Assembly: GCA_963971575.1 (NCBI GenBank)
Contig: OZ020616.1
Location: 26,888,306 to 26,952,305, forward strand
Length of the DNA stretch: 64,000 bases
From: Liopterus haemorrhoidalis
Lineage: Eukaryota; Arthropoda; Insecta; Coleoptera; Dytiscidae
Reading direction: 5' to 3'
Both the position numbers and the translations under genes were made by a program. The notes under the pieces were generated by a model. That model worked only from the letters and a program-made list of their open reading frames with translations, made no database searches and was not told where the DNA came from. Every line of letters begins with the position of its first letter. Position 1 is the stretch's first letter. Below are positions 1 through 11,246 of the stretch, in pieces.

Positions 1-360
1 ACATGAAAAGTGAGGGACTTCATGGGTCACTAATTGATATTGATATCCTTGGAAATGAAATGAGCACTTTACACACATCAATTTATTTACCATTTTATTT
101 TTTGAAAACTTTTACATTGCCAACTGTAAAACATATTGTCTTATTTTTCAAAATGAAAATATTGAAAAAAGCTTCACAAAAAACGCGAAAATTTTCGAGC
201 TGTGGTCTAAGCCTTAATGTAGTTAATTATTTTATTTCAAAAAATAAAAACAAAAGAAAAAACTTAGAAGTTTGTTACGTAAATTATTTCGTAACACAAT
301 ATTTATATATTTTGAATTTTGTACGCGTGGAAGTGGTTTTGATACCAGTGCTGCCATCTA
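1..360. other. AT-rich intergenic sequence, no gene recognised
   Basis: One open frame spans most of this stretch but its composition is that of AT-rich noncoding DNA (many Lys, Asn, Phe, Ile, Leu) and it shows no domain. A short segment around 58-85 resembles 2614-2645 (shared GCACACATCAAT-like text) and may be a decayed end of the 1-kb repeat family described at 28618. Confidence 0.4.
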
Positions 361-2390
361 TGTAGAACGTGTGAACTAACCGATCTTTGGATCGATAAAA
401 TAGATTGCTTAGAAACAAAATGGGCTTGTGTTCTTGTCATCGATTCGGAGCGGTCGACGTTCGACCTTCAACTGGCCGGAGATATAGTTCTTCCATCGAC
501 TGACATTAGCATTTTGTCATATTGAAGGCGTGTTACATCTAAACGCGTAAGTTTTTCATTTTCAAGATATAGCACATGGTTATCAGTTGTTTTCGTTAAT
601 TTTCTAGCGTTATGTTGGACCGGTAGGATCATTTGGAAACTGTTATTGTACCCTGCTGAGTACTTGAAAAACATTTATAGAGCCGTTGTTTGTCTGGGAG
701 ACGAAATATTATTCCGTTGGAGTTATTTTGGGGCTAGCGGAGATACATCAGGCAATGTTTCACTGGAGCATCTGGAAGACTCAACCGTAGTTATATTTTA
801 TGCAAAATCGTTATCTAGAAGACGACTTGTATACAGATAAGTGTTTACCGAAAGTTTTAAGCTCAGTTGTACGTGGCTATAGAACTTGTGACACACGTTT
901 TTGGCGTGTATTTGTGTTTATTTAATGTAAACGAGTTAATTCGTTTGTGATTTATTTGTTGCCACGTTCAAACGACCTTAACTTTCTATATAGATCTATG
1001 TAAGAGAGCTCTCAGGTTCTAATTTAAGTGTAATTAAGGTTAGTCTCTCCAAATACTGTCGTAGAGCCATTTTGTCAGTGAAATTTGAGTTACATTTCGG
1101 TTCGTGTTAGTACGATTTCGGTTTATTTGTACATTTGTTGTCCGTGGTTTAGAGTAGTGAAGATATATTATTGTTCATTTGGGGAAGGGGGTAGTCTGAC
1201 GTTACTGTGTATCGTTCAGTTACGGGATATCGCATCCGTTCTCTCCCCAAGCGACCACTTTTATATCAGGGATACATCCGAAAGGATAGTTTTTGATTTG
1301 CGAGCCGTACCTTTGGGTTACGTGCTATTTTGATTTGACGTTTCGAATATTTGTTTTGATTTCGATTCGTAAACGTCTTGTTTTGACACAATCGTGGATT
1401 GTTCGTTACGATTTTGGTACCTACCATTGCAACCTGTGCGTTTCGCATCCCGGCGTGCGGTTAAATTAGCCGAGTGGCTAGGGTGTAAATAAAGGTCTCA
1501 TTTTATGAACCTTCGTCGTAGATAATAGAACTTGTATGCTTACATTCCGGCATTACAGTTAAAACAGCCTATTGGTTAGGAATTGTACCATTTCACTTGT
1601 CGTAATGACAGTTAAACTTTGTTTGTTATTTTTGGGTCATTAGATATTTGGATTAGAATTTAAGTTCAGATTTGATCTGATGTAGTTTAAGTTAAGACTC
1701 CGGTCTTATTAATTGACAATAATTGTTACCACATTATTTAGATAGATCGAGACGTAGTCTCGAATTGTTTGACAATATTGATTAATATTTATTGCATTAT
1801 TTGTGAATTGATTCAGTATTCGTGTATTTAGACTTTCCACTCTGGGAAGCCTAATCTGTTTAACTTCGAGTTCATTTATTAAATCTCACATTTTTTTTTT
1901 CTTTATTTTTTTTTATGGAAATTTATGATGTACGATACTCTTTAATAAAGATTACTTTATATCATATTTGTCGAGTATTGCTTGTTAGTCCTTTTGAGTC
2001 ATTGTGACATTGTGTATTAATCTTGATTTGGGGATAATTGGTAAGAACTACTTCTACTAGAAAAAGATTTAAGTTTATCTCCGGTTTAGTGACGTCAAAT
2101 TAAACTTATGGCGCCCTTATAAATAAATATAGACTATTAAAATTTCATCTCCCAGTCCTTGAGAATAGAATCTCTAACTTTACCCAGCTAGTCGCTAACC
2201 GGTCTAGTGAATGCGTTTTTGGTGGAACCTCCTATTTTGGATAACGCTTTACTTGCCAGATCAACTAACATCTACTTGATCATTTTAGTTATTGTTGATT
2301 TTGATTGATTTTTATTTTATTTTATTGTTACAAATTTAGCGCCCAACCCATTTTTTTTTTATATTGTTACAAATTTGGCGCCCAACGCGC
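361..2390 (+). repeat. possible LTR-retrotransposon remnant with tRNA-Lys-like primer binding site
   Basis: Near the right edge a 24-bp block occurs twice, at 2324-2347 and 2363-2386. Each reads TTGTTACA followed by AATTT and a (T)RGCGCCCAAC core. The second core, TGGCGCCCAACG, matches what is expected opposite the 3' end of insect tRNA-Lys, the usual primer of many Gypsy-type retrotransposons, and the preceding TTGTTACA fits an LTR end (CA-3'). AATAAA-type signals occur around 1945. No second LTR and no gag or pol frame is visible, so this would be a truncated 5' LTR plus primer site. The left boundary is unknown. The LTR reading is inference from the primer-site motif alone. Confidence 0.3.
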
Positions 2391-3302
2391 CTAAAATCGT
2401 TACAAGTTGTTGGGTTAGAAGGTTTCCGGTTCTAAGCGGAACTGTCAGATATGAAAATAAAACACTTAACCTATACATTTCTTGTTTATGCTACAACTAA
2501 ATAGTTGCCAATGACTAAAAATATAAAAAATACCTAGAATTCTCTAAAAAAAATATGAAAAATAGAACTCTATTTTCAAAATAAAAATTTCAAAATTAAA
2601 TTGATCAATTAATTGATGAAATATGAACACTTTGCACACATCAATAAATTGAAGGTCAACTTTTTCAATTTACTGATCAATAAATTGAACCATGTAAAAC
2701 CCACTTTACACTGCAGCGGCTCCTTGACAATTCTGCAAGTGAGCAATCTTTCTGTTACATACTCATTGCGAATATAGTCAAATATGCTACATCCTTTCAC
2801 GCTCATTTTCGAAAATTTAAATTTCGGCTGCTTGCATCTGGTTTTTTTAGTGACACAGTTCCTTACTGCGGGGCACAATGTGCCATTTTAACTATATTTG
2901 TGCATATCTACGAAGGTATTTGGATTAAGTTATTATTATTATTTTTTCTTTTTTTACTCACGAGTAGTTTAATTTAATAGCTACAAACACTACAACTATC
3001 AGAGCATACATTCATTCAAGTTGTGTGATATGCACGTTTTAAATGGTCAAGTTGTTTGTCTCTTTTTGTCCCCCCACCGAGTTAAAAGTTCCTGCTAGGG
3101 GGTAAGTTGGGCCAAGAATAGTAAAATTAATTTTTCTAAGGAATAGAAGCAAATAATTGCATCAATATTATTTTGATAATCAGAACTTTTATTAACTTTC
3201 ACAACAATTAATAAATTAACAATTAATACACTTGAAACGAGAGTTTAGCTACAAAAAAAAAAAAAAAACATATTATTATGATCACATTACTTAGTAAAAT
3301 AA
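2391..3302. other. intergenic, possible second pogo fragment
   Basis: No intact gene. A 25-bp stretch at 2750-2774 is identical to 3892-3916 inside the pogo-like pseudogene, and both encode IRNEYVTE on the minus strand. The minus frame at 2609-2878 may therefore be a decayed second copy of that transposase tail. The rest is AT-rich with a poly-A run near 3253-3268. Confidence 0.3.
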
Positions 3303-5215
3303 TCAGTCTTCATCGGAATTACAATAATTACAAACATAGTAAAGAGCTGTGGAATTGTTGGAACATTTTTCATGAGCCTAACCCTTACAAGTGGTGCACT
3401 GAATCCAGCCTTCTCTTGGATCGCTCTCATAGTATGATTCACAGCAGATTAAACAGAAGTATTCTTCTTCAGAACTCGAATTATCATGTTCAGACTCGTG
3501 TAAAATCTTTGTTTTAAAGTTTTTTTATGTTTTCGACATTTCTTTTCTTTATCACTTTCTTACTGACTTTTTGTTTCTTATTTTGTTTTTATGAAAGTAA
3601 GGCGTTTCTCTCAGGAGTATCAGTCAAAATGGCAGCCTTATGACGTTTTCTAGTTGCAATTTTTCGACTTCCAGCTTTGGGAACAGGTCTAACAGATTCG
3701 GGGGAGAAATCTTTTGTCGGTGTTGCTAACTGAAAAGAAGTGGATGGCTGCGGCTCAAAAGTTGTTGAAGACTGCGAGTCAAGGGATGTGGAAGGCTGAA
3801 GATTGAAAGACGTGGAAGGATGCGGTTCAAAAAAAGTACATGGCTGAGACTCTACAGTGATAGACTGCGATATGACATCGTTTAGTGAAGGTTCTGTTAC
3901 ATACTCATTGCGAATAAGAACTGCATTTATACAATACAGCTACTTGATCAACAGACAATTGAGAATTGTCCTGGTTTAGGCGAACCGTAACGAAACTTGG
4001 TGCTAAATCAGAATCCACAAATTTATTTTTATAAAATGGGAAAATTCCCGTTTTCCCCGCATTGTTCTTTTGAATGGTCCATAAATTAGTACATCTAACG
4101 GCTGCATCTTATGGAAATAATGAGGGGGCAATGAAAGCGTCACCACGCCATTATCTTCAGCTAGGTTCAATGTCGGCAAGATAAATGTGACGAGTGATTG
4201 TCCAAAATCAGAGAAATTGGCGAATCTTTAGTAGGTTTCACATGCTTGCTGAAATGCTGCATGAATATAAAAAATTCAGTATCCGTCATCCAGCCGCTTG
4301 TATTACTCACACCAATACAACCAGGAGGGGGGCAACTCGCACAAAATGATCTTGAATTTTTTTTTCGCGGAAACACAAACATGGTTCATACAAAAAATGC
4401 CGTAGCTGAAACAGCTACCAATAATGTCACGTTAGTTCCTTTTTCTGCCGATGTAACTGGTCCAAAATTACGCTTACCCTTAGCGGCAACTATTTTTGAT
4501 GGTTTGAAGACGGTTGAAATACCAGTTTCATCAGCGTTTCATATGGAAGAAGCTGTAAACTTATAACGGTCTATAGCATCTGCTATCTTGTCAAAAAATG
4601 ATTCAACGTTACTTTTGTTAAAAGAAGTAGCCCCACTCAGACTCGTTGCCTCCGGCTTTCTAATAAACAAACCCAGCAAACATTTTTATACGGGCCAGTA
4701 CTGGTAAAGCACATACTCCCCGGCATTGAAAGTAATGGGCCAGTACCCCGGTGTCCCTGGGGCCGTTACTGGCCCATTGATGTATCAGTTGCTGGCCCAG
4801 CAACGGTAAAGTGCAAAATAATCGCATTAGTTGCAAGATTTATTTCCGATGGTTTTAAGTAAAAAGTATGAGTGAAGAAGAGTGCTTATAAAATGCTGGT
4901 AAAGTACTTCGTATAGGCGGAATGCGAAATACAAATGTGAAGTACATTATTAATACTGGCGTTGCACTTACTTTTGGTGCCAGTAATTTACCAGCATAAA
5001 AGCAGTTTGCCAGCATTCGGCCGTTAGTTGAATGTTTGCTGGGAAGATTGGAACATTTATATTATATTTAACTGCACAATCATATGCTATACTTCTTGAA
5101 GTCCTATCACATTAAAAATTTGGGCAAGTGTAAGCAAATATTGTGTGAGACTGGATTCTTGCTCTGGCATAAAAATCTTTCTTGGTGTTCCATAACTTAT
5201 AATTTTCTTTTGTTT
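3303..5215 (-). pseudogene. pogo/Tigger-like DDE transposase pseudogene with C-terminal zinc finger, MITE-interrupted
   Basis: Read on the minus strand from about 5215 down to the stop at 3303-3305, this follows the order of a pogo/Tigger-type (DDE_1) transposase. An N-terminal stretch GTPRKIFMPEQES sits at about 5190-5150. After the MITE at 4672-5043 comes RKPEATSLSGATSFNKSNV, then the first catalytic motif NADETGISTV (about 4535-4505). SGWMT...EFFIFMQHF and the second catalytic motif LILDNHSSH follow near 4190. After one stop come PPHYFHKMQPLD and YGPFK. A Ser/Thr/Pro-rich linker and the phrase ILTDTPE lead to a Cys/His cluster (CLICCESYYE, WIQCTTCKG, AHEKC, YYVCNYCNSDED) typical of the PHD-like C-terminus of insect members. 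At least five in-frame stops and probable frameshifts show that it is dead. In the intact protein the D-D-D residues would catalyse cut-and-paste transposition in the nucleus. Confidence 0.75.
4672..5043. mobile_element. MITE with CCCAGCAAACATT terminal inverted repeats
   Basis: The left end reads CCCAGCAAACATT and the right end AATGTTTGCTGGG, an exact 13-bp inverted repeat about 372 bp apart. It has no coding capacity. Internally it repeats short GCCAGTACTGG / GGCCAGTA and CCAGCA motifs. It lies between the N-terminal and middle parts of the pogo-like pseudogene, so it inserted into that element (some coding sequence is also missing at the junction). A clean target duplication is not evident. 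The superfamily is not determined. Confidence 0.7.
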
Positions 5216-7167
5216 TTCTTATTTTTTTAAATTTGTATCATCTTTTTCTCTTGTATTATGATATGTTTTGGCAAATGTATACATATACTGTTTATTGTAT
5301 ATTTCTAGATATATATGTTATATGTACAAATATCAATGGCCTCGTGCCGTAAATTAAAATTTTAAATAATAACCAAAGCTTGGGCATTCGGAATTGTCTT
5401 TAATTCGATTTATAAATCTTGTTATTGATGTTCTGCATATTTCGTAGTCCCGACACACCTGTCTTAGTGGTTGATTCTCTTTCATCACTAGTTCTGCTGC
5501 ACATTGGCATCAAAGCAACCGATTTCGTGCCTCGGTCAGTTTTTCGTTTATAATTCCGCATTCTAAAACAAAGGAATTACAAAACAGAGTGAAAATCATG
5601 ATGAGGTAATAAGGTCCACAGTGGGTACAAAGGACCACCACTGATTTTTTTACCCCAACAGCAGTTGCTTTTATTTTTGAGGTTAAGTAGAATAAACTAA
5701 CAGGTGGATCTCAGTTTGAGCGATATTATATGAAACTTGAAACATTAGCCGACAATAAGGTATTATATAAAGTAGGGAAACACCATCACCAAAATTATTA
5801 TACCAAAATAATAACAAATGGAAAATTTTACTTACGTGTATTTTCACCACTGTAGTCTTGCACCTACCACCAGACCGCTGTAACTGAGCTGAAGCATGCG
5901 TTGTTGGGTCATTCCCACGCAATTCTCTCCCACCCTACGACGCAATATACTAACGGATCGTCAGTATTACGAATATACATGGTGGTTCTTCTTACCTGAC
6001 GAACTTTTCTCCCGTCCTACCCTATGTGAGAATAGAAACTGCTATTGATTTATGAAACTGATTTGAAATAAGTAATTAAAAATAATTGTTGAATTCAGTA
6101 TTTTGTTATCTTTTCACCTTTTTTATAAAATTTATTTTAATTTTCTTCTGCGGTGTCATATTTTTCATAAGTAATAATACATGTGTCGCCTAGACAATAG
6201 TTGGAAAACATTGGTCTACCGCGATGCCTTTATTATTCACATACAACAGTCGCACAACTGGGTTTTGCTTAATGTTAGTAAAAGTTAGCAAAATCCAAGT
6301 AAAGAACCCTTCTGGTAAGTTAATTTTATTCAAAGTCTCACATGTTGTTAGATGAGTCAGATGAAAGTAATATATATTAAATAAATGATTTAAAAAATGT
6401 AAAAAAAATATATTTTACGTATACATTTATTGAACGAATATAAACGCACAATGTAAACGAACACGGACAAGCAAGGACGATTCCCCATAAACACCCTAGA
6501 ATGATACAAATTATAAGAAAATATATTCTCAGAAATTTTTATTCCTTGTGACTCTCTTTCTCTCTCGATTTATTTTCTATTGTATTTAGGGCATGGATAG
6601 CAAATAGGTGGCCGAATCTAATGCACAGAACCAAGATATTTTTTTTAAACATATAGTTTCCTACATATAAAAAGAGAAAGTATATGTAAACTTTGGTTTC
6701 ATTTTGGCACACTTACCAATAATAATATAGTATAAGAAGACTTTTGCTTTGATTTTGTAAATTTATTAAAATATCCACATATTGAATTTTACTTATATAA
6801 TTAACTGTACCGCTTCCAGTAACTTCTTTTCCACCCCAAAGCCATTTACCGGTAAGACTATTATCACAATTTTATACATTTAATATGTGTGTGGTTTGTG
6901 TGACTTTATCTTAATTTCATAGATTTAAATGTTAAATTTCAAATTAAAATTTTGTTCGGCATAAACCACTGAACGAGTACATTGTGAAAATCATATTATT
7001 TCACAACAGCGGATATGTCTTTCTGGGAGATCAACACAAAAGCCCAGGGTAGAATGTGAAAAATAAAATAATCATAAAATTACTTAAGCTTCACTATTTT
7101 GAATCCACCGAAATTTAGTTTAAGGATTTATTATTCTTAAATTATTGAGTGACGATATAAAATATGA
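5216..7167. other. intergenic, no feature recognised
   Basis: AT-rich sequence with scattered short frames. I see no domain, RNA gene or clear repeat. A frame on the minus strand at 5683-5922 has no recognisable homology. Confidence 0.4.
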
Positions 7168-7176
7168 GCTTTTTGG

Positions 7177-9300
7177 GGCTCCGTGAAGTTAGCAGTCCAC
7201 TGGAAGCACTAACGAAAATTCGTCGGCCATCCGTTAGTGCTTCGTTAGTGCCTGTTAGTGCTTCATAAAAAATCGTAGCCACCCTAAACGTTTCCGAAAA
7301 AAAAGCAATTCAAAATGGACTGCTAACTTCACGCTTCGTTGGAAGCACTAACGAAAATTCGTCAGCGATCCGTTAGTGCCTCGTTAGTGCCTGTTAGTGC
7401 TTCATTAAAATTTGTAGCCACCCTAACCGTTTTTGAGATATTGAGCATTCAAAAAAATAAGCGTGAAGTTAGCAGTCCACTGAAAGCACTAACGAAAATT
7501 CGTCGGCCATCCGTTAGTGCCTCGTTAGTGCCTGTTAGTGCTTCATTAAAATTTGTAGCCACCCTAACCGTTTTTGAGAAATTGAGCTTTCAAAAAATCG
7601 ACCGTGAAGTTAGCAGTCCACTGAAAGCACTAACGAAAATTCGTCGGCCATCCGTTAGTGCCTCGTTAGTGCCTGTTAGTGCTTCATTAAAATTTGTAGC
7701 CACCCTAACCGTTTTTGAGATATTGAGCATTCAAAAAATTAAGCGTGAAGTTAGCAGTCCACTGAAAGCACTAACGAAAATTCGTCGGCCATCCGTTAGT
7801 GCCTCGTTAGTGCCTGTTAGTGCTTCATTAAAATTTGTAGCCACCCTAACAGTTTTTGAGAAATTGAGCTTTCAAAAAATCGACCGTGAAGTTAGCAGTC
7901 CACTGAAAGCACTAACGAAAATTCGTCGGCCATCCGTTAGTGCCTCGTTAGTGCCTGTTAGTGCTTCATTAAAATTTGTAGCCACCCTAACCGTTTTTGA
8001 GATATTGAGCAATCAAAAAAATAAGCGTGAAGTTAGCAGTCCACTGAAAGCACTAACGAAAATTGGTCGGCCATCCGTTAGTGCCTCGTTAGTGCCTGTT
8101 AGTGCTTCATTAAAATTTGTAGCCACCCTAACCGTTTTTGAGAAATTGAGCTTTCAAAAAATCGACCGTGAAGTTAGTAGTCCACTGAAAGCACTAACGA
8201 AAATTCGTCGGCCGTCCGTTAGTGCCTCGTTAGTGCCTGTTAGTGCTTCATTAAAATTTGAAGCCACCCTAACCGTTTTTGAGATATTGAGCATACAAAA
8301 AAATAAGCGTGAAGTTAGCAGTCCACTGAAAGCACTAACGAAAATTCGTCGGCCATCCGTTAGTGCCTCGTTAGTGCCTGTTAGTGCTTCATGAAAATTT
8401 GTAGCCACCCTAACCGTTTTTGAGATATTGAGCATTCAAAAAAATAAGCGTGAAGTTAGCAGTCCACTGAAAGCACTAACGAAAATTCGTCAGCCATCCG
8501 TTAGTGCCTCGTTAGTGCCTGTTAGTGCTTCATTAAAATTTGTAGCCACCCTAACCGTTTTTGAGATATTGAGCATTCAAAAAAATAAGCGTGAAGTTAG
8601 CAGTCCACTGAAAGCACTAACGAAAATTCGTCGGCCATACGTTAGTGCCTGTTAGTGCTTCATTAAAATTTGTAGCCACCCTAACCGTTTTTGAGAAATT
8701 GAGGATTCAAAAAAATAAGTGTGAAGTTAGCAGGTCCACTGAAAGCACTAACGAGAATTCGTTGGCCGTCCGTTAGTGCCTCGCTAGTGCCTGTTAGTGC
8801 TTCATTAAAATTTGAATCCACCCTAACCGTTTTTGAGAAATTGAGCATTAAAAAAAAATTAACGTGTAGTTTGCAGGTCATGAAAAGCACTAAAGAAAAT
8901 TCATCGGCCAACCGTTAGTGTATTGGTAGTGCCTGTTTGTGCTTCATTAAAATCGAAATCCAGCCTAACCGTTTTTGAGAAATTGAGCATTCAAAAAAAT
9001 TAACGTGTAGTTTGCAGGTCAGGAAAAGCACTAATGAAAATTCATCGGACAACCGTTAGTGTCTTGGTAGTGCCTGTTTGTGCTTCATTAAAATCGGAAT
9101 CCACCCTAAGAGTTTTTGAGAAATTGAGCATTCAAAAAAATAAGCATTAAGCTAGCAGGACATAGAAAGCACTAACGAAAATTCGTCGGCCATCCGTTAG
9201 TGCCTCGTTAGTACTTGTTAGTGCTTCATTAAAATTGGAATCCACCCAACCCGTTTTTTAGAAATCGAGCTTTCAAAAAAATATGCGTGAAGTTAGATGG
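7177..9300 (+). repeat. 141-bp satellite array, left arm of the giant foldback element
   Basis: About 15 monomers. The period is 141 bp, measured between successive GTGAAGTTAGCAGTCC words (for example 7464 to 7605). Each monomer holds GCACTAACG and three CGTTAGTGC-type words, so single units can form short hairpins. From the tip inward two monomer types alternate: one ending GCATTCAAAAAAATAAGCGT, the other GCTTTCAAAAAATCGACCGT. This gives a 282-bp higher-order unit before the array becomes diverged (about 8640 onward). The terminal module 7182-7333 is itself bracketed by inverted GTGAAGTTAGCAGTCCA. A stop-free frame (7339-8394) exists only because 141 is 47 codons. I do not call it a gene. 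Confidence 0.9.
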
Positions 9301-9356
9301 TGATTGAAATACTATATTTTTCTATAGATGGGGGTAGATTTATCTAAGATATATTA

Positions 9357-9595
9357 ATTTATTTATTTATTTATTTTACATCGGCCTATTTCTGCAACCA
9401 GGCTAATCGCCAATGCCAGGGGCGAACTCCTACACCTGGATGAGGGGTGAATGATTGTGAAATGAGAGTAATGTATACATATTATTCTCGCCCGAATAAT
9501 ATCACCAACGGAGAATCGAACTACCAATCGCATAATCCAGACTGTTTTCACCAGTCCAAACTGTACGACTTAATGCGCTCGACCACTCCGTTGGA
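9357..9595 (-). mobile_element. tRNA-derived SINE (family A) in the left arm
   Basis: On the minus strand it starts CCAACGGAGTGGTCGAGCGC. The tRNA-like head has box A TGGTCGAGCGC, box B GGTAGTTCGATTC, and closing CTCCGTTGG that pairs with the 5' CCAACGGAG like an acceptor stem. The long arm suggests a class II (Ser/Leu-type) tRNA origin. A ~140-bp body follows, then an (AAAT)n tail. It is flanked by near-identical 15-bp repeats, 9342-9356 and 9596-9610 (ATCTAAGATATRTTA). This is the longest copy with both duplications. Confidence 0.85.
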
Positions 9596-9918
9596 ATCTA
9601 AGATATGTTAAATCCCAAGATAATTGAGAATAATTTTTACTACAATTTTACGCCTTCACACATATCATTGTTTTTCAACCCTATCTAATTAATGTAGGGC
9701 GAACTTGCAAATTAACTTCGATGACAGAATAAGCACCCAGAATTATCTGATAAGTTGAAAAAGGTATGAAAACAACTAATTAATTATATCACTGACGATT
9801 TAGGTATGAGAAATGATAAGCAAAAGATCGAGTGTAATAAAACACAATATTGAAGGAAAGTTTCGATGTTAGTATTTAAAATCAATATAATAATATACAA
9901 ATAACAAATCATCAAAAC

Positions 9919-10705
9919 GGTAACCGACGAGTTCATCGAAAACCATTTCATCGAAAATCAATTCATCTAAAATCAATTCATCAAATGATCAATTTATCGA
10001 ATCGTCAATTCATCTAAAAAAAATATTTTGTAAATATTTGAGAGGAATGCCGAGGGGATCGGAAAGTCAAAAAAACAGTGGTCAATAAAAGTAGACAGAC
10101 TAAGAAATAATTGCATAAAATTTTTATATGGTTTAAAAAAAGGTAAATAAAGTGACATAGTATTTGAATATAAATAAAGAAATATAATAAAAATACTTAT
10201 ATAATAAAACAAATAAATGTTTTGTTTTTAAGGTTTAATAAGACAGGTTATGGGCAATTGCACGCAAATAATTTTTATGAATTCATACACAATGATACGC
10301 ATTTTAATTGGGCTAATATGGGGGAAAATAAAGTACTATGCATCTAAAAACAAGGTAATTAGGTTAGGTTAGGTTAGTAGCCGAGCGAAGCGAGCTACCC
10401 ATCTTCTAGTTTAATGACAAACACTATCTTAGGTTAGGTTAGGTTAGTAAGGGTTTGTTAGAAGAAGCCGAGCGAAGCGAGCTATGATCATCTAGCTTAA
10501 TGAAATTTAAAAATTATTAATAGACCAAGTATGATAGTAATTTAATAAGTGTAGTCTGTCAACTTTTACTGACCACTGCTTTTTTGGCTTTCCGATCCCC
10601 TCGGCATTCTTCTCAAATATTTACAAAATATATTTTTTTCGATGAATTGACGATTCGATGAATTGATTTTCGATGAATTGATTTTCGATGAACTTACCGT
10701 GAATC
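9919..10705. mobile_element. small foldback element 1, inserted in the left arm only
   Basis: It is flanked by a perfect 9-bp duplication CATCAAAAC (9910-9918 and 10706-10714). The right arm of the host palindrome has the uninterrupted site at 13087-13095, which confirms the boundaries. The element starts GGTAACCGACGAGTTCATCG and ends CGATGAACTTACCGTGAATC. Its ends are long inverted repeats (~160 bp) built of short tandem TCGAAAATCAATTCA-type units, followed by an inverted AGGGGATCGGAAAG block. The middle (10358-10500) carries two units of the TTAGG-containing repeat seen in foldback element 2. No coding region. Confidence 0.85.
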
Positions 10706-10889
10706 CATCAAAACACAATTTAAAATTTACTTCAACTAAGCAGAACTTTTGAACCAGCAGTATTGTTAATCCGGCACCCCGCTCTACCACCTAACGATCA
10801 AACTGACTCGTCAGATTAATTTATTTACTATGATCTTCTTTCTGTGATTACTTCTGACCTATAAACGATAGGTACATGGGTCAAAGGGC

Positions 10890-11246
10890 TTTTTATTCGT
10901 TAGTAAATGCCCTTGCCATTAAAGTAATTTTTCTTTGTAAATCTTTAAAGGTAACGATGATATTCCACAGCAAACAGCGTTATAATTTTCGTCGAAAATA
11001 AAATTATAAATCATAATTGTGAGTTATCTATTGACCTGCGATATATGCTCTCCCGGAGATTTTTGTAGTAATATTAAACCTGAAAAGTCCGATATATATA
11101 TTTTCGATATATCTCTTACAGTTTAGCCGTCGTAACGATTTTAATGTTCTGCACCAAAGATATTTTCCGACTTTCTTCCGTCCGTAGGCCCTAAAAACAT
11201 GTACATCATTTAAAAACCGATTAATTTTTGCACCATTAGTTCCGCG
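10890..11246 (+). other. loop of the giant palindrome; retroposon 3' fragment (left part)
   Basis: No gene. From about 11030 the sequence leads to ACCATTAGTTCCGC and resumes after foldback element 2 at 12336. Joined, it resembles the 3' end of a widespread insect RTE/SINE-type retroposon (see 12327-12440). The segment 10890-11030 holds nothing recognisable. Confidence 0.35.

Noticed and set aside
4198..4566. Plus-strand 122-codon frame
   Set aside because: Antisense shadow of the pogo-like pseudogene, which shows real catalytic motifs on the minus strand.
7339..8394. 351-codon frame as a real repeat protein gene
   Set aside because: It is a translation of the 141-bp satellite. The mirror arm gives the same peptide, there is no domain, and the period alone explains openness.
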